A stretch of DNA of 64,000 nt, taken from the NCBI GenBank assembly GCA_027365955.1, contig DAHXLO010000045.1, positions 22,973 through 86,972 on the forward strand. Reading direction: 5' to 3'. Both the position numbers and the translations under genes were made by a program. Source of the DNA: Niveibacterium sp021803785 (GTDB lineage: Bacteria > Pseudomonadota > Gammaproteobacteria > Burkholderiales > Rhodocyclaceae). How positions within the stretch are numbered: position 1 is the stretch's first letter; each line of letters opens with the position of its first letter. Shown in pieces: positions 36,960 to 44,489 of this stretch. The notes under the pieces are model-generated. The model did not search any database and was not told the origin of the DNA. It was given only the letters and a program-made list of their open reading frames with translations.

Positions 36960-37117
36960 CAGTCTTGGTCATGGCGTTTTCCGACGGATGCTGGCGGTGT
37001 GGCTTCCGTTTCGATCACGCCGGGCCGGGTTTGCGCATGGTCGGCCGCGGCTGTCTCATTTGCGAGCTTGGCGAGCAGTTGGCCCTTCTTAACCCGATCG
37101 CCAATGTTGACGGGCAT
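36960..37117 (-). pseudogene. Fragment of an efflux membrane fusion protein
   Basis: On the minus strand about 45 codons read PVNIGDRVKKGQLLAKLANE, then AAADHAQTRPGVIETEA. This is the lipoyl half-motif and first hairpin helix of an RND/CusB-type periplasmic adaptor. No start, signal peptide, second lipoyl half or barrel is present, and the sequence after it is not like the family. It appears to be a remnant of a lost efflux operon between the tolC gene and a small OmpA lipoprotein gene. The rest of the 500-base gap shows nothing else coding. Confidence 0.5.
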
Positions 37118-37271
37118 CTCGGCAGATGAGTGCTTTTTCGCATTTGTATGGGAAGCTTCGTGGCGTCGGATAGGCCTGCTGCGGGCAATCAGGCCTTAAT
37201 CGGCGCTGGCGTTGCGTGCAGCGTGCTTTATCGAGGGGGCGTTGCCCGCATGCTTGTCCGATAGGTATCGT

Positions 37272-37305
37272 CGTGCAAGCGCCTGCAGCGATGCGCGCTT
37301 GCACG
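37272..37305. other. Long perfect hairpin after OmpA lipoprotein gene
   Basis: An 11-bp perfect inverted repeat CGTGCAAGCGC / GCGCTTGCACG (37272-37282, 37295-37305) with a 12-base loop, 16 bases after the stop of the minus-strand OmpA gene. No T-run follows, so it is either a weak terminator or an mRNA 3'-end stabiliser. Confidence 0.5.
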
Positions 37306-37320
37306 TGGCTGCGAGCCAGG

Positions 37321-37986
37321 TCAGCGGGCGGCCGCCTCCGCGACGAAGATCTCGATGCGCCGGTTGCGGGCGCGCCCTTCAGCGGTGTCGTTGCTGGCGA
37401 TCGGATTGCGCTCGCCGCGTCCGTCGATGCTGATGCGGCTTCTCGCGACGCCGCGATCGACGAGGTAATCGCGCGTGCTGGCGGCGCGGTTCAGCGAGAG
37501 CGGATCGTTCACCGCGTCGGAGCCGGTGTTATCGGTGTGGCCGATGATGCGGATGTGCGTTGCCGGGTTCTCGTTCAACGTGGCCGCAAAGCGGTCTAGC
37601 ACTGGGCGCATGTTCGGCTTGATGTCGGCGCGGCCGGTGTCGAAGGAAAAGTCGCCCGGCACTTCCAGCTTGAGCTGGTTGTCGCTGGTTTGCGATACCG
37701 ATACGCCAGTGCCGGCGGTGGCCTTCTCCATTTCGCGCTTCTGCTTTTCCATGTGCGACGACCAGATGTAGCCGCCGGCCGCACCGACCGCTGCGCCGAT
37801 GGCGGCATCGCGGCCGATTTTGTTGCTGCCGGTGACCGCGCCGATCAGTGCGCCTGCGGCAGCGCCGCCGAGCGCGCCCAGGCCGGCACCCTTGGCCTTT
37901 TCCTGTGAGCTCTCGTCCATCGTTGCGCAGGCGCCAAGCGCAATGCTCGCGGCAGCGAGCAGACAGGTCAGTCGGGTAGCTTGCAT
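37321..37986 (-). CDS. OmpA-family lipoprotein with glycine zipper
   Basis: 221 residues. Lipobox LGAC at about 17-20. Residues 34-75 form a glycine-zipper segment (GLGALGGAAAGALIGAVTG). The C-terminal OmpA peptidoglycan-binding domain (about 105-215) has FDTGRADIKPNM, IIGHTDNTGSDAVND and the NRRIEI end. This YiaD-like layout points to an outer-membrane lipoprotein tied to peptidoglycan. Single gene. Confidence 0.88.
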   Translation of the reverse strand: MQATRLTCLLAAASIALGACATMDESSQEKAKGAGLGALGGAAAGALIGAVTGSNKIGRDAAIGAAVGAAGGYIWSSHMEKQKREMEKATAGTGVSVSQTSDNQLKLEVPGDFSFDTGRADIKPNMRPVLDRFAATLNENPATHIRIIGHTDNTGSDAVNDPLSLNRAASTRDYLVDRGVARSRISIDGRGERNPIASNDTAEGRARNRRIEIFVAEAAAR

Positions 37987-38061
37987 GCGGGTACTCCAGT
38001 CAGCCGAGTCAAGCCGCGAATTTTGCGCCTGGAGCGGCGTAATCGCATCCGCAGAAATGCG

Positions 38062-38081
38062 AAAAGCCGCTTTCGCGGCGC
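38062..38081 (-). terminator. Terminator of the amino-acid decarboxylase gene
   Basis: On the minus strand GCCGC GAAA GCGGC is followed by TTTTCGC, 28 bases past the stop of the decarboxylase. Short 5-bp stem with a stable GAAA loop. Confidence 0.6.
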
Positions 38082-38106
38082 TTCGACGATGGCACGGTGG
38101 GGCTGC

Positions 38107-40350
38107 TCAACCCTGGCGAACGCAGTCCACGTAGTACTTCTTCTTGCCGTCCACCACTTCGCTGACGAGGCCGTGCACATCGGTCTCGAAGCCGGGGAAG
38201 CGTTCGTTGAACTCGCGCACGAACTTCAGGTAGTTGCAGATCGTGGCGTTGAAGCGCTCGCCCGGAATCAGCAGCGGGATGCCCGGCGGGTAGGGCGTTA
38301 CCAGCATCGCGGTGATGCGGCCTTCGAGTTCATCGATCGACACGCGCTCGATCTCGCGGTGAGCCATCTTCGACCAGGCATCGGTCGGGCGCATCGCCGG
38401 CTCCATGTCCGAGAGGTACATCTCGGTCGTCAGGCGGGCGACGTCCTTTGCGGCGTAGAAATCGTGGATCTGCTGGCACAGATCCTTCAGGCCGATCTTC
38501 TCGTAGCGCGGCTGCTTGGCGATGAATTCCGGCATCACGCGCCACAGCGGCTGGTTGCTGTCGTAAGCGTCCTTGAACTGCTGCAGTTCGGTCACCATGG
38601 TGTTCCAGCGGCCCTTGGTGATGCCGATGGTGAACATGATGAAGAACGAGTAGAGACCGGTCTTCTCGACGATGATGCCGTGCTCGGATAGGTAGCGCGT
38701 GAGGATGCTCGCGGGGATGCCCCAGTCCGAGAAGTGACCTTCAACATCCAGCCCCGGTGTGATGATCGTCGCCTTGATCGGATCCAGCATGTTGAAGCCT
38801 TCGGCCAGCTTGCCGAAGCCGTGCCAGTGGTCTTCGGCACGCAGCATCCAGTCCTCACGCAGGGCCATGCCGTCGTCGGCGAGGTAGTCCGGGCCCCAGA
38901 CCTTGAACCACCAATCCGCACCCCATTCTTCGTCGACCTTGCGCATGGCGCGGCGGAAGTCGAGCGCTTCGGCGATCGATTCTTCGACCAGCGCGGTGCC
39001 GCCCGGCGGCTCCATCATCGCGGCCGCCACGTCGCACGAGGCGATGATCGCGTACTGCGGTGAGGTGGAGGTATGCATCAGGTAGGCCTCGTTGAAGCTC
39101 GCCAGATCGAGCTGACGGTTCTCCGAGTTCTGAACCAGGATCTGCGAAGCCTGCGAAAGCCCTGCGAGCAGTTTGTGCGTGCTTTGCGTCGAGAACATCA
39201 TCGACTCCTTGCAGCGCGGGCGATCGGCACCGATCGCGTGGTAGTCGCCGTAGAAGTCGTGGAAGGCGGCGTGCGGCAGCCAGGCTTCGTCGAAGTGCAG
39301 GGTGTCGATCTTGCCATCGAGCTCCTGCTTGATCTCCTCGACGTTGTAGAGCACGCCATCGTAGGTGCTCTGCGTGATCGTCAGCACCCGCGGCTTGGCG
39401 TTCTTGTCGGTGATGAACGGGTTTTTCGCGATCTTCTTCTGGATGTTCTCCCAGCTGAATTCGCTCTTCGGGATCGGACCAATGATGCCGAAGTGGTTGC
39501 GCGTCGGCATCAGGAAGACCGGAATCGCGCCGGTCATGATGATCGAGTGCAGGATCGACTTGTGGCAGTTGCGGTCCACCACCACGATGTCGCCCGGCGC
39601 CACGGTCGAGTTCCACACGATCTTGTTCGAGGTGGACGTGCCGTTGGTGACGAAGAACAGGTGGTCGGAATTGAAGATGCGCGCGGCGTTACGTTCCGAC
39701 GCGGCGACCGGGCCGGTGTGGTCGAGCAACTGGCCCAGTTCATCCACCGCGTTGCAGACGTCGGCGCGCAGCATGTTCTCACCGAAGAACTGGTGGAACA
39801 TCCGGCCGACCGGGCTTTTCAGGAAGGCCACGCCGCCCGAGTGCCCCGGGCAGTGCCAGGAATACGAACCGTCCGCCGCGTAGTGCACCAGCGCACGGAA
39901 GAAAGGCGGCGGCAGGCTGTCGAGGTAGGCGCGGGCCTCGCGCACGACGTAGCGTGCGATGAATTCCGGCGTGTCCTCGAACATATGGATGAAGCCGTGC
40001 AACTCGCGCAGCACATCATTCGGGATGTGGCGGCTGGTGCGCGTCTCACCGTGCAGGAAGATCGGGATATCCGGGTTGCGGAAGCGGATTTCCTCTACGA
40101 AGGCACGCAGTTCGCCGATCGTCTCTTCAGCCTCGTCCGAGGTCAGCTCCTCATCATCCACCGACAGGATGAAGCCCGACCCGCGGCTCTGCTGCTGTGC
40201 GAAGGAGGTCAGGTCGCCGTAACTGGTGACGCCCAGCACTTCCATGCCTTCTTTCTCGATCGCCTCCGCCAATGCACGGATACCGAGGCCCGAGGCGTTT
40301 TCCGAACGGAAGTCCTCGTCGATGATGATGATCGGGAAATCAAAACGCAT
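38107..40350 (-). CDS. PLP-dependent arginine/lysine/ornithine decarboxylase (large inducible type)
   Basis: 747 residues: an N-terminal response-regulator-like wing domain (about 1-130, beginning FPIIIIDEDFRSENA), the PLP core (about 140-590) with the lysine in STQSTHKLLAGL, preceded by FDEAWLPHAAFHDFY, and the C-terminal domain. This is the fold of LdcI/CadA, AdiA and SpeC/SpeF; the exact amino acid (lysine, ornithine or arginine) cannot be fixed by eye, and in betaproteobacteria lysine/ornithine enzymes of this length are usual. Makes a diamine/polyamine and consumes a proton. No antiporter gene adjoins it. A terminator-like hairpin lies in its leader. Confidence 0.9.
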   Translation of the reverse strand: MRFDFPIIIIDEDFRSENASGLGIRALAEAIEKEGMEVLGVTSYGDLTSFAQQQSRGSGFILSVDDEELTSDEAEETIGELRAFVEEIRFRNPDIPIFLHGETRTSRHIPNDVLRELHGFIHMFEDTPEFIARYVVREARAYLDSLPPPFFRALVHYAADGSYSWHCPGHSGGVAFLKSPVGRMFHQFFGENMLRADVCNAVDELGQLLDHTGPVAASERNAARIFNSDHLFFVTNGTSTSNKIVWNSTVAPGDIVVVDRNCHKSILHSIIMTGAIPVFLMPTRNHFGIIGPIPKSEFSWENIQKKIAKNPFITDKNAKPRVLTITQSTYDGVLYNVEEIKQELDGKIDTLHFDEAWLPHAAFHDFYGDYHAIGADRPRCKESMMFSTQSTHKLLAGLSQASQILVQNSENRQLDLASFNEAYLMHTSTSPQYAIIASCDVAAAMMEPPGGTALVEESIAEALDFRRAMRKVDEEWGADWWFKVWGPDYLADDGMALREDWMLRAEDHWHGFGKLAEGFNMLDPIKATIITPGLDVEGHFSDWGIPASILTRYLSEHGIIVEKTGLYSFFIMFTIGITKGRWNTMVTELQQFKDAYDSNQPLWRVMPEFIAKQPRYEKIGLKDLCQQIHDFYAAKDVARLTTEMYLSDMEPAMRPTDAWSKMAHREIERVSIDELEGRITAMLVTPYPPGIPLLIPGERFNATICNYLKFVREFNERFPGFETDVHGLVSEVVDGKKKYYVDCVRQG

Positions 40351-40377
40351 GGCGGATTCTCCGCGAAGCCAAAAGAG

Positions 40378-40409
40378 AAAAACGGGGCCGGTGCGGTGGC
40401 ACCCCCCGT
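40378..40409 (-). terminator. Attenuator-like hairpin in leader of the decarboxylase gene
   Basis: On the minus strand an outer stem ACGGGG / CCCCGT encloses an inner stem GGTGC / GCACC (loop CACC, GG bulge) and is followed by TTTTTCTC. It lies 28 bases before the decarboxylase ATG and just after a TATCAT hexamer at 40423-40428 that could be its -10 element. The upstream dcd gene already has its own terminator, so this one seems to belong to the decarboxylase leader. Confidence 0.5.
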
Positions 40410-40422
40410 CGGAAAGGCGCGA

Positions 40423-40428
40423 ATGATA
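40423..40428 (-). promoter_or_regulatory. Possible -10 element of decarboxylase gene
   Basis: TATCAT on the minus strand, one mismatch from TATAAT; no clear -35 at 16-18 bases. A start of transcription just downstream would put the hairpin at the very 5' end of the mRNA. Confidence 0.3.
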
Positions 40429-40572
40429 ACAGCGTCAGGCTTCAGCGGAAGTGGCTTGGCACAGCTTGTGTCGCAGATGCGGAAAACCGTGTCGTGGCCA
40501 TCATGAAAAGGCTTTCCGATCAAGTGCTTGCGGTGTTCGCCTGCAGGCTGCCATTTGAGCTGCATCTGATCC

Positions 40573-40606
40573 AAAACAAACGGCCCTGCAGATTTGCAGG
40601 GCCGTT
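40573..40606 (-). terminator. Terminator of dcd
   Basis: 12-bp perfect stem AACGGCCCTGCA / TGCAGGGCCGTT (40579-40590, 40595-40606), loop of four, followed on the minus strand by TGTTTTGG. It lies 20 bases past the dcd stop. Confidence 0.85.
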
Positions 40607-40626
40607 TTGGGTGCGCAAGCGCGGGT

Positions 40627-41193
40627 TCAGATCTTCGGCAGCGTCACGCCGGTCTGGCCCAGGTACTTGCCGCCGCGATCCTTATACGAGGTTTCGCAGA
40701 TCTCGTCGGACTCGAAGAACAGCATCTGTGCGACGCCCTCGTTGGCGTAAATCTTCGCCGGCAGCGGCGTGGTGTTCGAGAACTCCAGCGTCACATGGCC
40801 TTCCCACTCGGGCTCGAGCGGGGTCACGTTCACGATGATGCCGCAGCGCGCGTAGGTACTCTTGCCCAGGCACACCGTCAGCACCGAGCGCGGAATGCGG
40901 AAGTACTCCACCGTGCGGGCCAGCGCAAACGAGTTCGGCGGGATGATGCAGTAGTCACCGGTGAAGTCCACGAAGGTCTTGTCGTCGAACGCCTTGGGGT
41001 CAACGATCGTCGAGTTGATGTTCGTGAACACCTTGAATTCGTTGGCCACGCGCACGTCGTAGCCGTAGCTTGAGGTGCCGTACGAGACAATTTTGTTGCC
41101 ATTGACCGAACGCACCAGTTCGGGCGCAAACGGCTCGATCATGCCGTGCTGTTCCGCCATGCGGCGGATCCACTTGTCGGATTTGATGCTCAC
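40627..41193 (-). CDS. dcd: dCTP deaminase
   Basis: 188 residues with a GTG start at 41193 (MSIKSDKWIRRMAEQHGMI), the length usual for betaproteobacteria. Conserved YGTSSYGYDVRV, PPNSFALARTVEYF, CLGKSTYARCGI and the catalytic region VNVTPLEPEWEGHVTLEF. It converts dCTP to dUTP, which feeds dTMP synthesis by thyA in the same window. An in-frame longer version would reach 41394 but has no family support. Confidence 0.94.
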   Translation of the reverse strand: MSIKSDKWIRRMAEQHGMIEPFAPELVRSVNGNKIVSYGTSSYGYDVRVANEFKVFTNINSTIVDPKAFDDKTFVDFTGDYCIIPPNSFALARTVEYFRIPRSVLTVCLGKSTYARCGIIVNVTPLEPEWEGHVTLEFSNTTPLPAKIYANEGVAQMLFFESDEICETSYKDRGGKYLGQTGVTLPKI

Positions 41194-41311
41194 GGTTCGA
41201 GCTTCCAGCGAAAATTTAAACTCGCCATTGTACCTCTCCGCCCCGATTTCGTAATGCGTGTGCCGGCAAAGTACTGGCCACCGGGCAACTGCAGCTGTGT
41301 TTCGTGTGTTG

Positions 41312-41836
41312 CTACGAACCGCTCCACTCATTGAGACCGGGCGTGTCTGTCGTTTCTTTCCGCCTGCAGCGCTTTGGAGGCTGCGCCGCAGCACTGCACT
41401 CGATCGCCATTACTTGGCAGATTCTCAGCACGGCCTTGACGGCGGTCGAACTGCCAGACTCCTGTGACGGCGTAGTGTTGGAGTCAATCAGCGGTTGACT
41501 CAGGCGTTCCTCAATCGGGGTGACCTGTATTCCGGCGACGCGCCTCCCGTCGGATATCTCGAGCGCTAGCGTACTGTCGGTCTGCCGCGCGAGATGAAAC
41601 TCCTTGTTTGCTTTAGCAAGCTCGACCGCTTTCCGATAGACGTTCTCTGCGCGTGCGTTAAGCTTCACCGTCGCTGAGTCGTAGCCGGTACCTTGTTCGT
41701 TTTCGGCCTCGCCCGCCATTTGGCGAATCACGCCGACGGCCTTCTTTGCGACAAACACCCATTGGGCCTGGGCGACGCCAGCGGAGCATAACAGTACGAC
41801 CAACGCCGTGGCGACGAAACGAGAGATCCCCTGCAT
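41312..41836 (-). CDS. Exported protein of unknown function
   Basis: 174 residues from the ATG at 41836 (MQGISRFVATALVVLLCSAG), with a signal peptide cut after about AQA at residue 24. The mature part has VGVIRQMAGEAENEQG, YRKAVELAKANKEFH and a mid-portion of beta character; the tail is rich in Ser, Arg and Cys (SAAAQPPKRCRRK). No family recognised. GC looks lower than in the flanking genes, which hints at later arrival. Isolated: between dcd and a divergent GST gene. Confidence 0.55.
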   Translation of the reverse strand: MQGISRFVATALVVLLCSAGVAQAQWVFVAKKAVGVIRQMAGEAENEQGTGYDSATVKLNARAENVYRKAVELAKANKEFHLARQTDSTLALEISDGRRVAGIQVTPIEERLSQPLIDSNTTPSQESGSSTAVKAVLRICQVMAIECSAAAQPPKRCRRKETTDTPGLNEWSGS

Positions 41837-41937
41837 TGCCCAACTCACTCGTGTTGTCCAGCCGTGATTCACCGACTGAGCTTCACCGATGACCAACCGT
41901 GTAAAGTCGGAACTGGATTCCCTCAGAAGGGCGTTTC

Positions 41938-42579
41938 ATGATTGAACTGCACTACTACCCGAGCAACGCGAGCCTGGCACCGCACATGCTGCTGGAAGAG
42001 ATGGGCCTGCCGTATGCGTTGCGCCTGGTTGATCGCGAGCACGGTGCCCACAAGTCGCCCGAGTATCTGAAGCTCAACCCGAACGGTTTGATCCCCGTGC
42101 TGGTGGATGGCGATCTGGTGCTGTACGAGACCGCCGCGATCTGCCTGCATCTGGTCGATACCCACCCGGGTGCGGCCCTTGCGCCGGCGCTGGGTACCGC
42201 GCAGCGCGCGCACTTCTACAAGTGGATGAGCTGGCTGACCAACACCCTGCAGGCCACGCTGATGATCTACTACTACCCGGAGCGCTGGGCCGACGCGCCG
42301 GACGCGGTGGCGCAGGTCCAGGCGCACGCCGAAGCGCGGATCGGCGAACAACTGAATCTGCTCGATGCCGAATTTGCGCGCCACGTTGGCGACTGGCTGC
42401 TGGGCGATCGCATTTCGGCGGCGGATTTCTTCGCGTTGATGCTGTGCCGCTGGACACGCGGCTTTGCGCGGCCCGCACGCAGCCGGCCGCACCTCGGGCC
42501 CTTCATCGCAAGAATGCTGGCGCGGCCGGCTGTTGTCCGCACCTTCGAACAAGAGGCCTTGCCGCAACCATGGGCGTGA
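41938..42579 (+). CDS. Glutathione S-transferase
   Basis: 213 residues. N-terminal thioredoxin-like domain MIELHYYPSNASLAPHMLLEEMGLPYAL with a serine/asparagine at the catalytic position and the cis-proline loop NPNGLIPVL, then YETAAICLHLVD; helical C-terminal domain with GDRISAADFFALML. Cytoplasmic conjugation or reductase role; the substrate is unknown. The next gene overlaps or abuts its stop. Confidence 0.9.
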   Translation: MIELHYYPSNASLAPHMLLEEMGLPYALRLVDREHGAHKSPEYLKLNPNGLIPVLVDGDLVLYETAAICLHLVDTHPGAALAPALGTAQRAHFYKWMSWLTNTLQATLMIYYYPERWADAPDAVAQVQAHAEARIGEQLNLLDAEFARHVGDWLLGDRISAADFFALMLCRWTRGFARPARSRPHLGPFIARMLARPAVVRTFEQEALPQPWA

Positions 42580-43190
42580 ACATGTCCGGCAACCGCGGCG
42601 TCGCGGCGCTCTACCTCGGTGTGCTTGTGGCCTTTGTGGCGTCGGCGATCCGCCCGCACGACTACCCGACCTGGCTGCTCGAAACCCTCCCGGTCATGAT
42701 TGCCTTGCCGCTGCTCTGGGCCACGCGCGAGCGCTTTCCGCTGACGACCCTGCTCTATGTGCTGATCGCGCTGCATGCGCTGGTGTTGATCGTGGGCGGC
42801 ACCTGGACCTATGCCGAGGTGCCAGCGGGCTTCTGGGTGAAGGACTGGTTCGGGCTGTCGCGCAATCCCTACGACAAGCTGGGCCATTTCATGCAGGGTC
42901 TGGTGCCGGCGTTGCTGGCGCGCGAGATCCTGCTGCGCAAAGGCTACGTCACGCACCGCGGGATGGCGGCCTTCCTGTCGCTGTGCGTGGCCGAGGCGAT
43001 CAGCGCCTGGTATGAACTGATCGAATGGTGGACAGCGTTGGCCTTGGGACAGGGGGCTGACGCGTTCCTCGGCACACAGGGCGACCCGTGGGATACGCAA
43101 TCGGACATGTTCATGGCCGGCATCGGTGCCGCGGTTGGCCTGCTGATTCTGCGCCGCCTGCACGACGCGCAGATCGCGCGTCTCGCTTAG
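42570..43190 (+). CDS. DUF2238 (YjdF-type) inner-membrane protein
   Basis: 206 residues from the ATG at 42570, which overlaps the GST stop by 10 bases; a second ATG at 42582 (MSGNRGVAALY) lies just past the stop and is also possible. Five or six membrane segments. Family marks are KDWFGLSRNPYDKLGHFMQGLVPAL and YELIEWW, then GDPWDTQSDMFMAGIGA. This matches E. coli YjdF. Function not known. Confidence 0.85.
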   Translation: MGVNMSGNRGVAALYLGVLVAFVASAIRPHDYPTWLLETLPVMIALPLLWATRERFPLTTLLYVLIALHALVLIVGGTWTYAEVPAGFWVKDWFGLSRNPYDKLGHFMQGLVPALLAREILLRKGYVTHRGMAAFLSLCVAEAISAWYELIEWWTALALGQGADAFLGTQGDPWDTQSDMFMAGIGAAVGLLILRRLHDAQIARLA

Positions 43191-43204
43191 CGGGCAGGCT
43201 GCCG

Positions 43205-43825
43205 TCAACGGCCGTTGAGCGCGGCGATCAGGCGTGCGAGCGCTGCGTCGTGGGCGGCGGCCTGGCGGGCCTCGAAGTCTTGTCGTTCGCGGTCGTGGCC
43301 GGCAAGGCTTTCCACGGCGCGCGCGATATCCAGCATCACGGCCGGCGCACCGCAGTACGGACAATTGCAGTCGTTCAGCGCGTGCAACGGTGCGCCGCAT
43401 TGCCGGCATGAGAGCGCCATCAGGCGGTTGCGCTGTGCGAGGTCGGCCGCCGTTACATCGCGCAGCAGGCCTTTCTCGGCGAGGAACTGCGCATGCGTCA
43501 CCGCGTGTCCGTCTGCCTTGCGGCATCGGTAGTGGATCATGCGGCCGTAGCGGCTCATGTTGTGGATGCGATCCAGCGGTCCGGTGCAGCGCGGGCACTG
43601 CAGGCGCTCGCTAAGTGGCCGCTCGGCCGAAGGCTCGGCTGCGGCGATCAGACGGAAGAGCTCCAGCAAGCCGTCGCGCGCGAGGTTGGCGGTTTCCATC
43701 TGGTCAAACCAAAGCAGGCGGCAGGCTGCGCAATGGTCAATCTCTACGACAGCGCCGTAATGTGCGGCAAGCGAGATGCGCGCCATTGCGCTCGCGCAGT
43801 TGGGGCAGGGTGCAACCAGGTTCAT
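43205..43825 (-). CDS. Zinc-ribbon (TFIIB-type) protein
   Basis: 206 residues. Three CxxC pairs: APCPNCAS near residue 7, HCAACRLLWFD near 32, LQCPRCTGPLDRI near 76, and two more in LSCRQCGAP and CNCPYCGAP near 142-160. The first block with CRLLWFD is the zf-TFIIB layout. No membrane segment. Its ATG overlaps the stop of the dctR-like gene by 4 bases, so it is translated with the two-component system, an unusual partner. Confidence 0.75.
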   Translation of the reverse strand: MNLVAPCPNCASAMARISLAAHYGAVVEIDHCAACRLLWFDQMETANLARDGLLELFRLIAAAEPSAERPLSERLQCPRCTGPLDRIHNMSRYGRMIHYRCRKADGHAVTHAQFLAEKGLLRDVTAADLAQRNRLMALSCRQCGAPLHALNDCNCPYCGAPAVMLDIARAVESLAGHDRERQDFEARQAAAHDAALARLIAALNGR

Positions 43826-44430
43826 GTCGGTTTGCGCAGCGGGCTCAGCAGTTGCGACAGTTCGACCGCCGAGCGTACGCCCATCTTGTCAAAGATCCGC
43901 GCACGATGGACTTCCACGGTGCGCATCGAAATATCCAGCGTATCGGCGATCTGCTTGTTGAGCTTGCCTTCGAGAATGCGGTTCATCACTTCCTGCTCGC
44001 GTGGTGTGAGCGCGGCCAGGCGTGCTTCGATGTTGGCACGCGAACCTTGGTCGGCGCGGTTGCGGGCATCAAATGCAAGCGCTTCCTGGACGAGGTCCAC
44101 CAGCTCGTTGTCGTTGCACGGTTTTTCCATGAAATGCCAGGCGCCGCGACGCAGTAGCTGCACCGCCATCGGCACATCGGCGTGCCCGGTTAGAAAAAGC
44201 ACCGGCAGCGTCACGCCGCGTTCGAGCATTTGCTCGAAGCATTCCGGCCCGCTCATGCCGCCAAGGCGCACGTCGAGCACGACGCAGCCGCGCATCGACG
44301 CGTCCAGCGACGCGAGGAAGTCTTCGCCACTCGACCAGGTGCGGCATGCCAGGCGGCGGCTCTTGAGCAGCCAGGCCAGTGCGTCGCGGATTGCTTCGTC
44401 GTCATCAACGATGTGGACCAAGGGTTCCAT
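43822..44430 (-). CDS. FixJ/DctR-family response regulator
   Basis: 202 residues from the ATG at 44430 (MEPLVHIVDDDEAIRDALAW). Receiver domain with phospho-acceptor D53 in CVVLDVRLGGMSGPE and lysine in HFMEKPCND; C-terminal LuxR-type helix-turn-helix LTPREQEVMNRIL ending TVEVHRARIFDKM. This is the FixJ/NarL-like class used by DctR in C4-dicarboxylate control. The sensor gene is directly upstream and a TRAP transporter is divergent, so control of dctPQM is likely. Confidence 0.9.
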   Translation of the reverse strand: MEPLVHIVDDDEAIRDALAWLLKSRRLACRTWSSGEDFLASLDASMRGCVVLDVRLGGMSGPECFEQMLERGVTLPVLFLTGHADVPMAVQLLRRGAWHFMEKPCNDNELVDLVQEALAFDARNRADQGSRANIEARLAALTPREQEVMNRILEGKLNKQIADTLDISMRTVEVHRARIFDKMGVRSAVELSQLLSPLRKPT

Positions 44431-44489
44431 GTCAGTCTCCGGCGGCCCGAGAACAGGCAAGCAGGTTGGGTGTGGTGCGGCGGCGCATC

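Noticed and set aside
38734..40506. Long plus-strand open frames opposite the amino-acid decarboxylase gene
   Set aside because: They are the mirror of a well-supported gene in high-GC DNA and have no family likeness.
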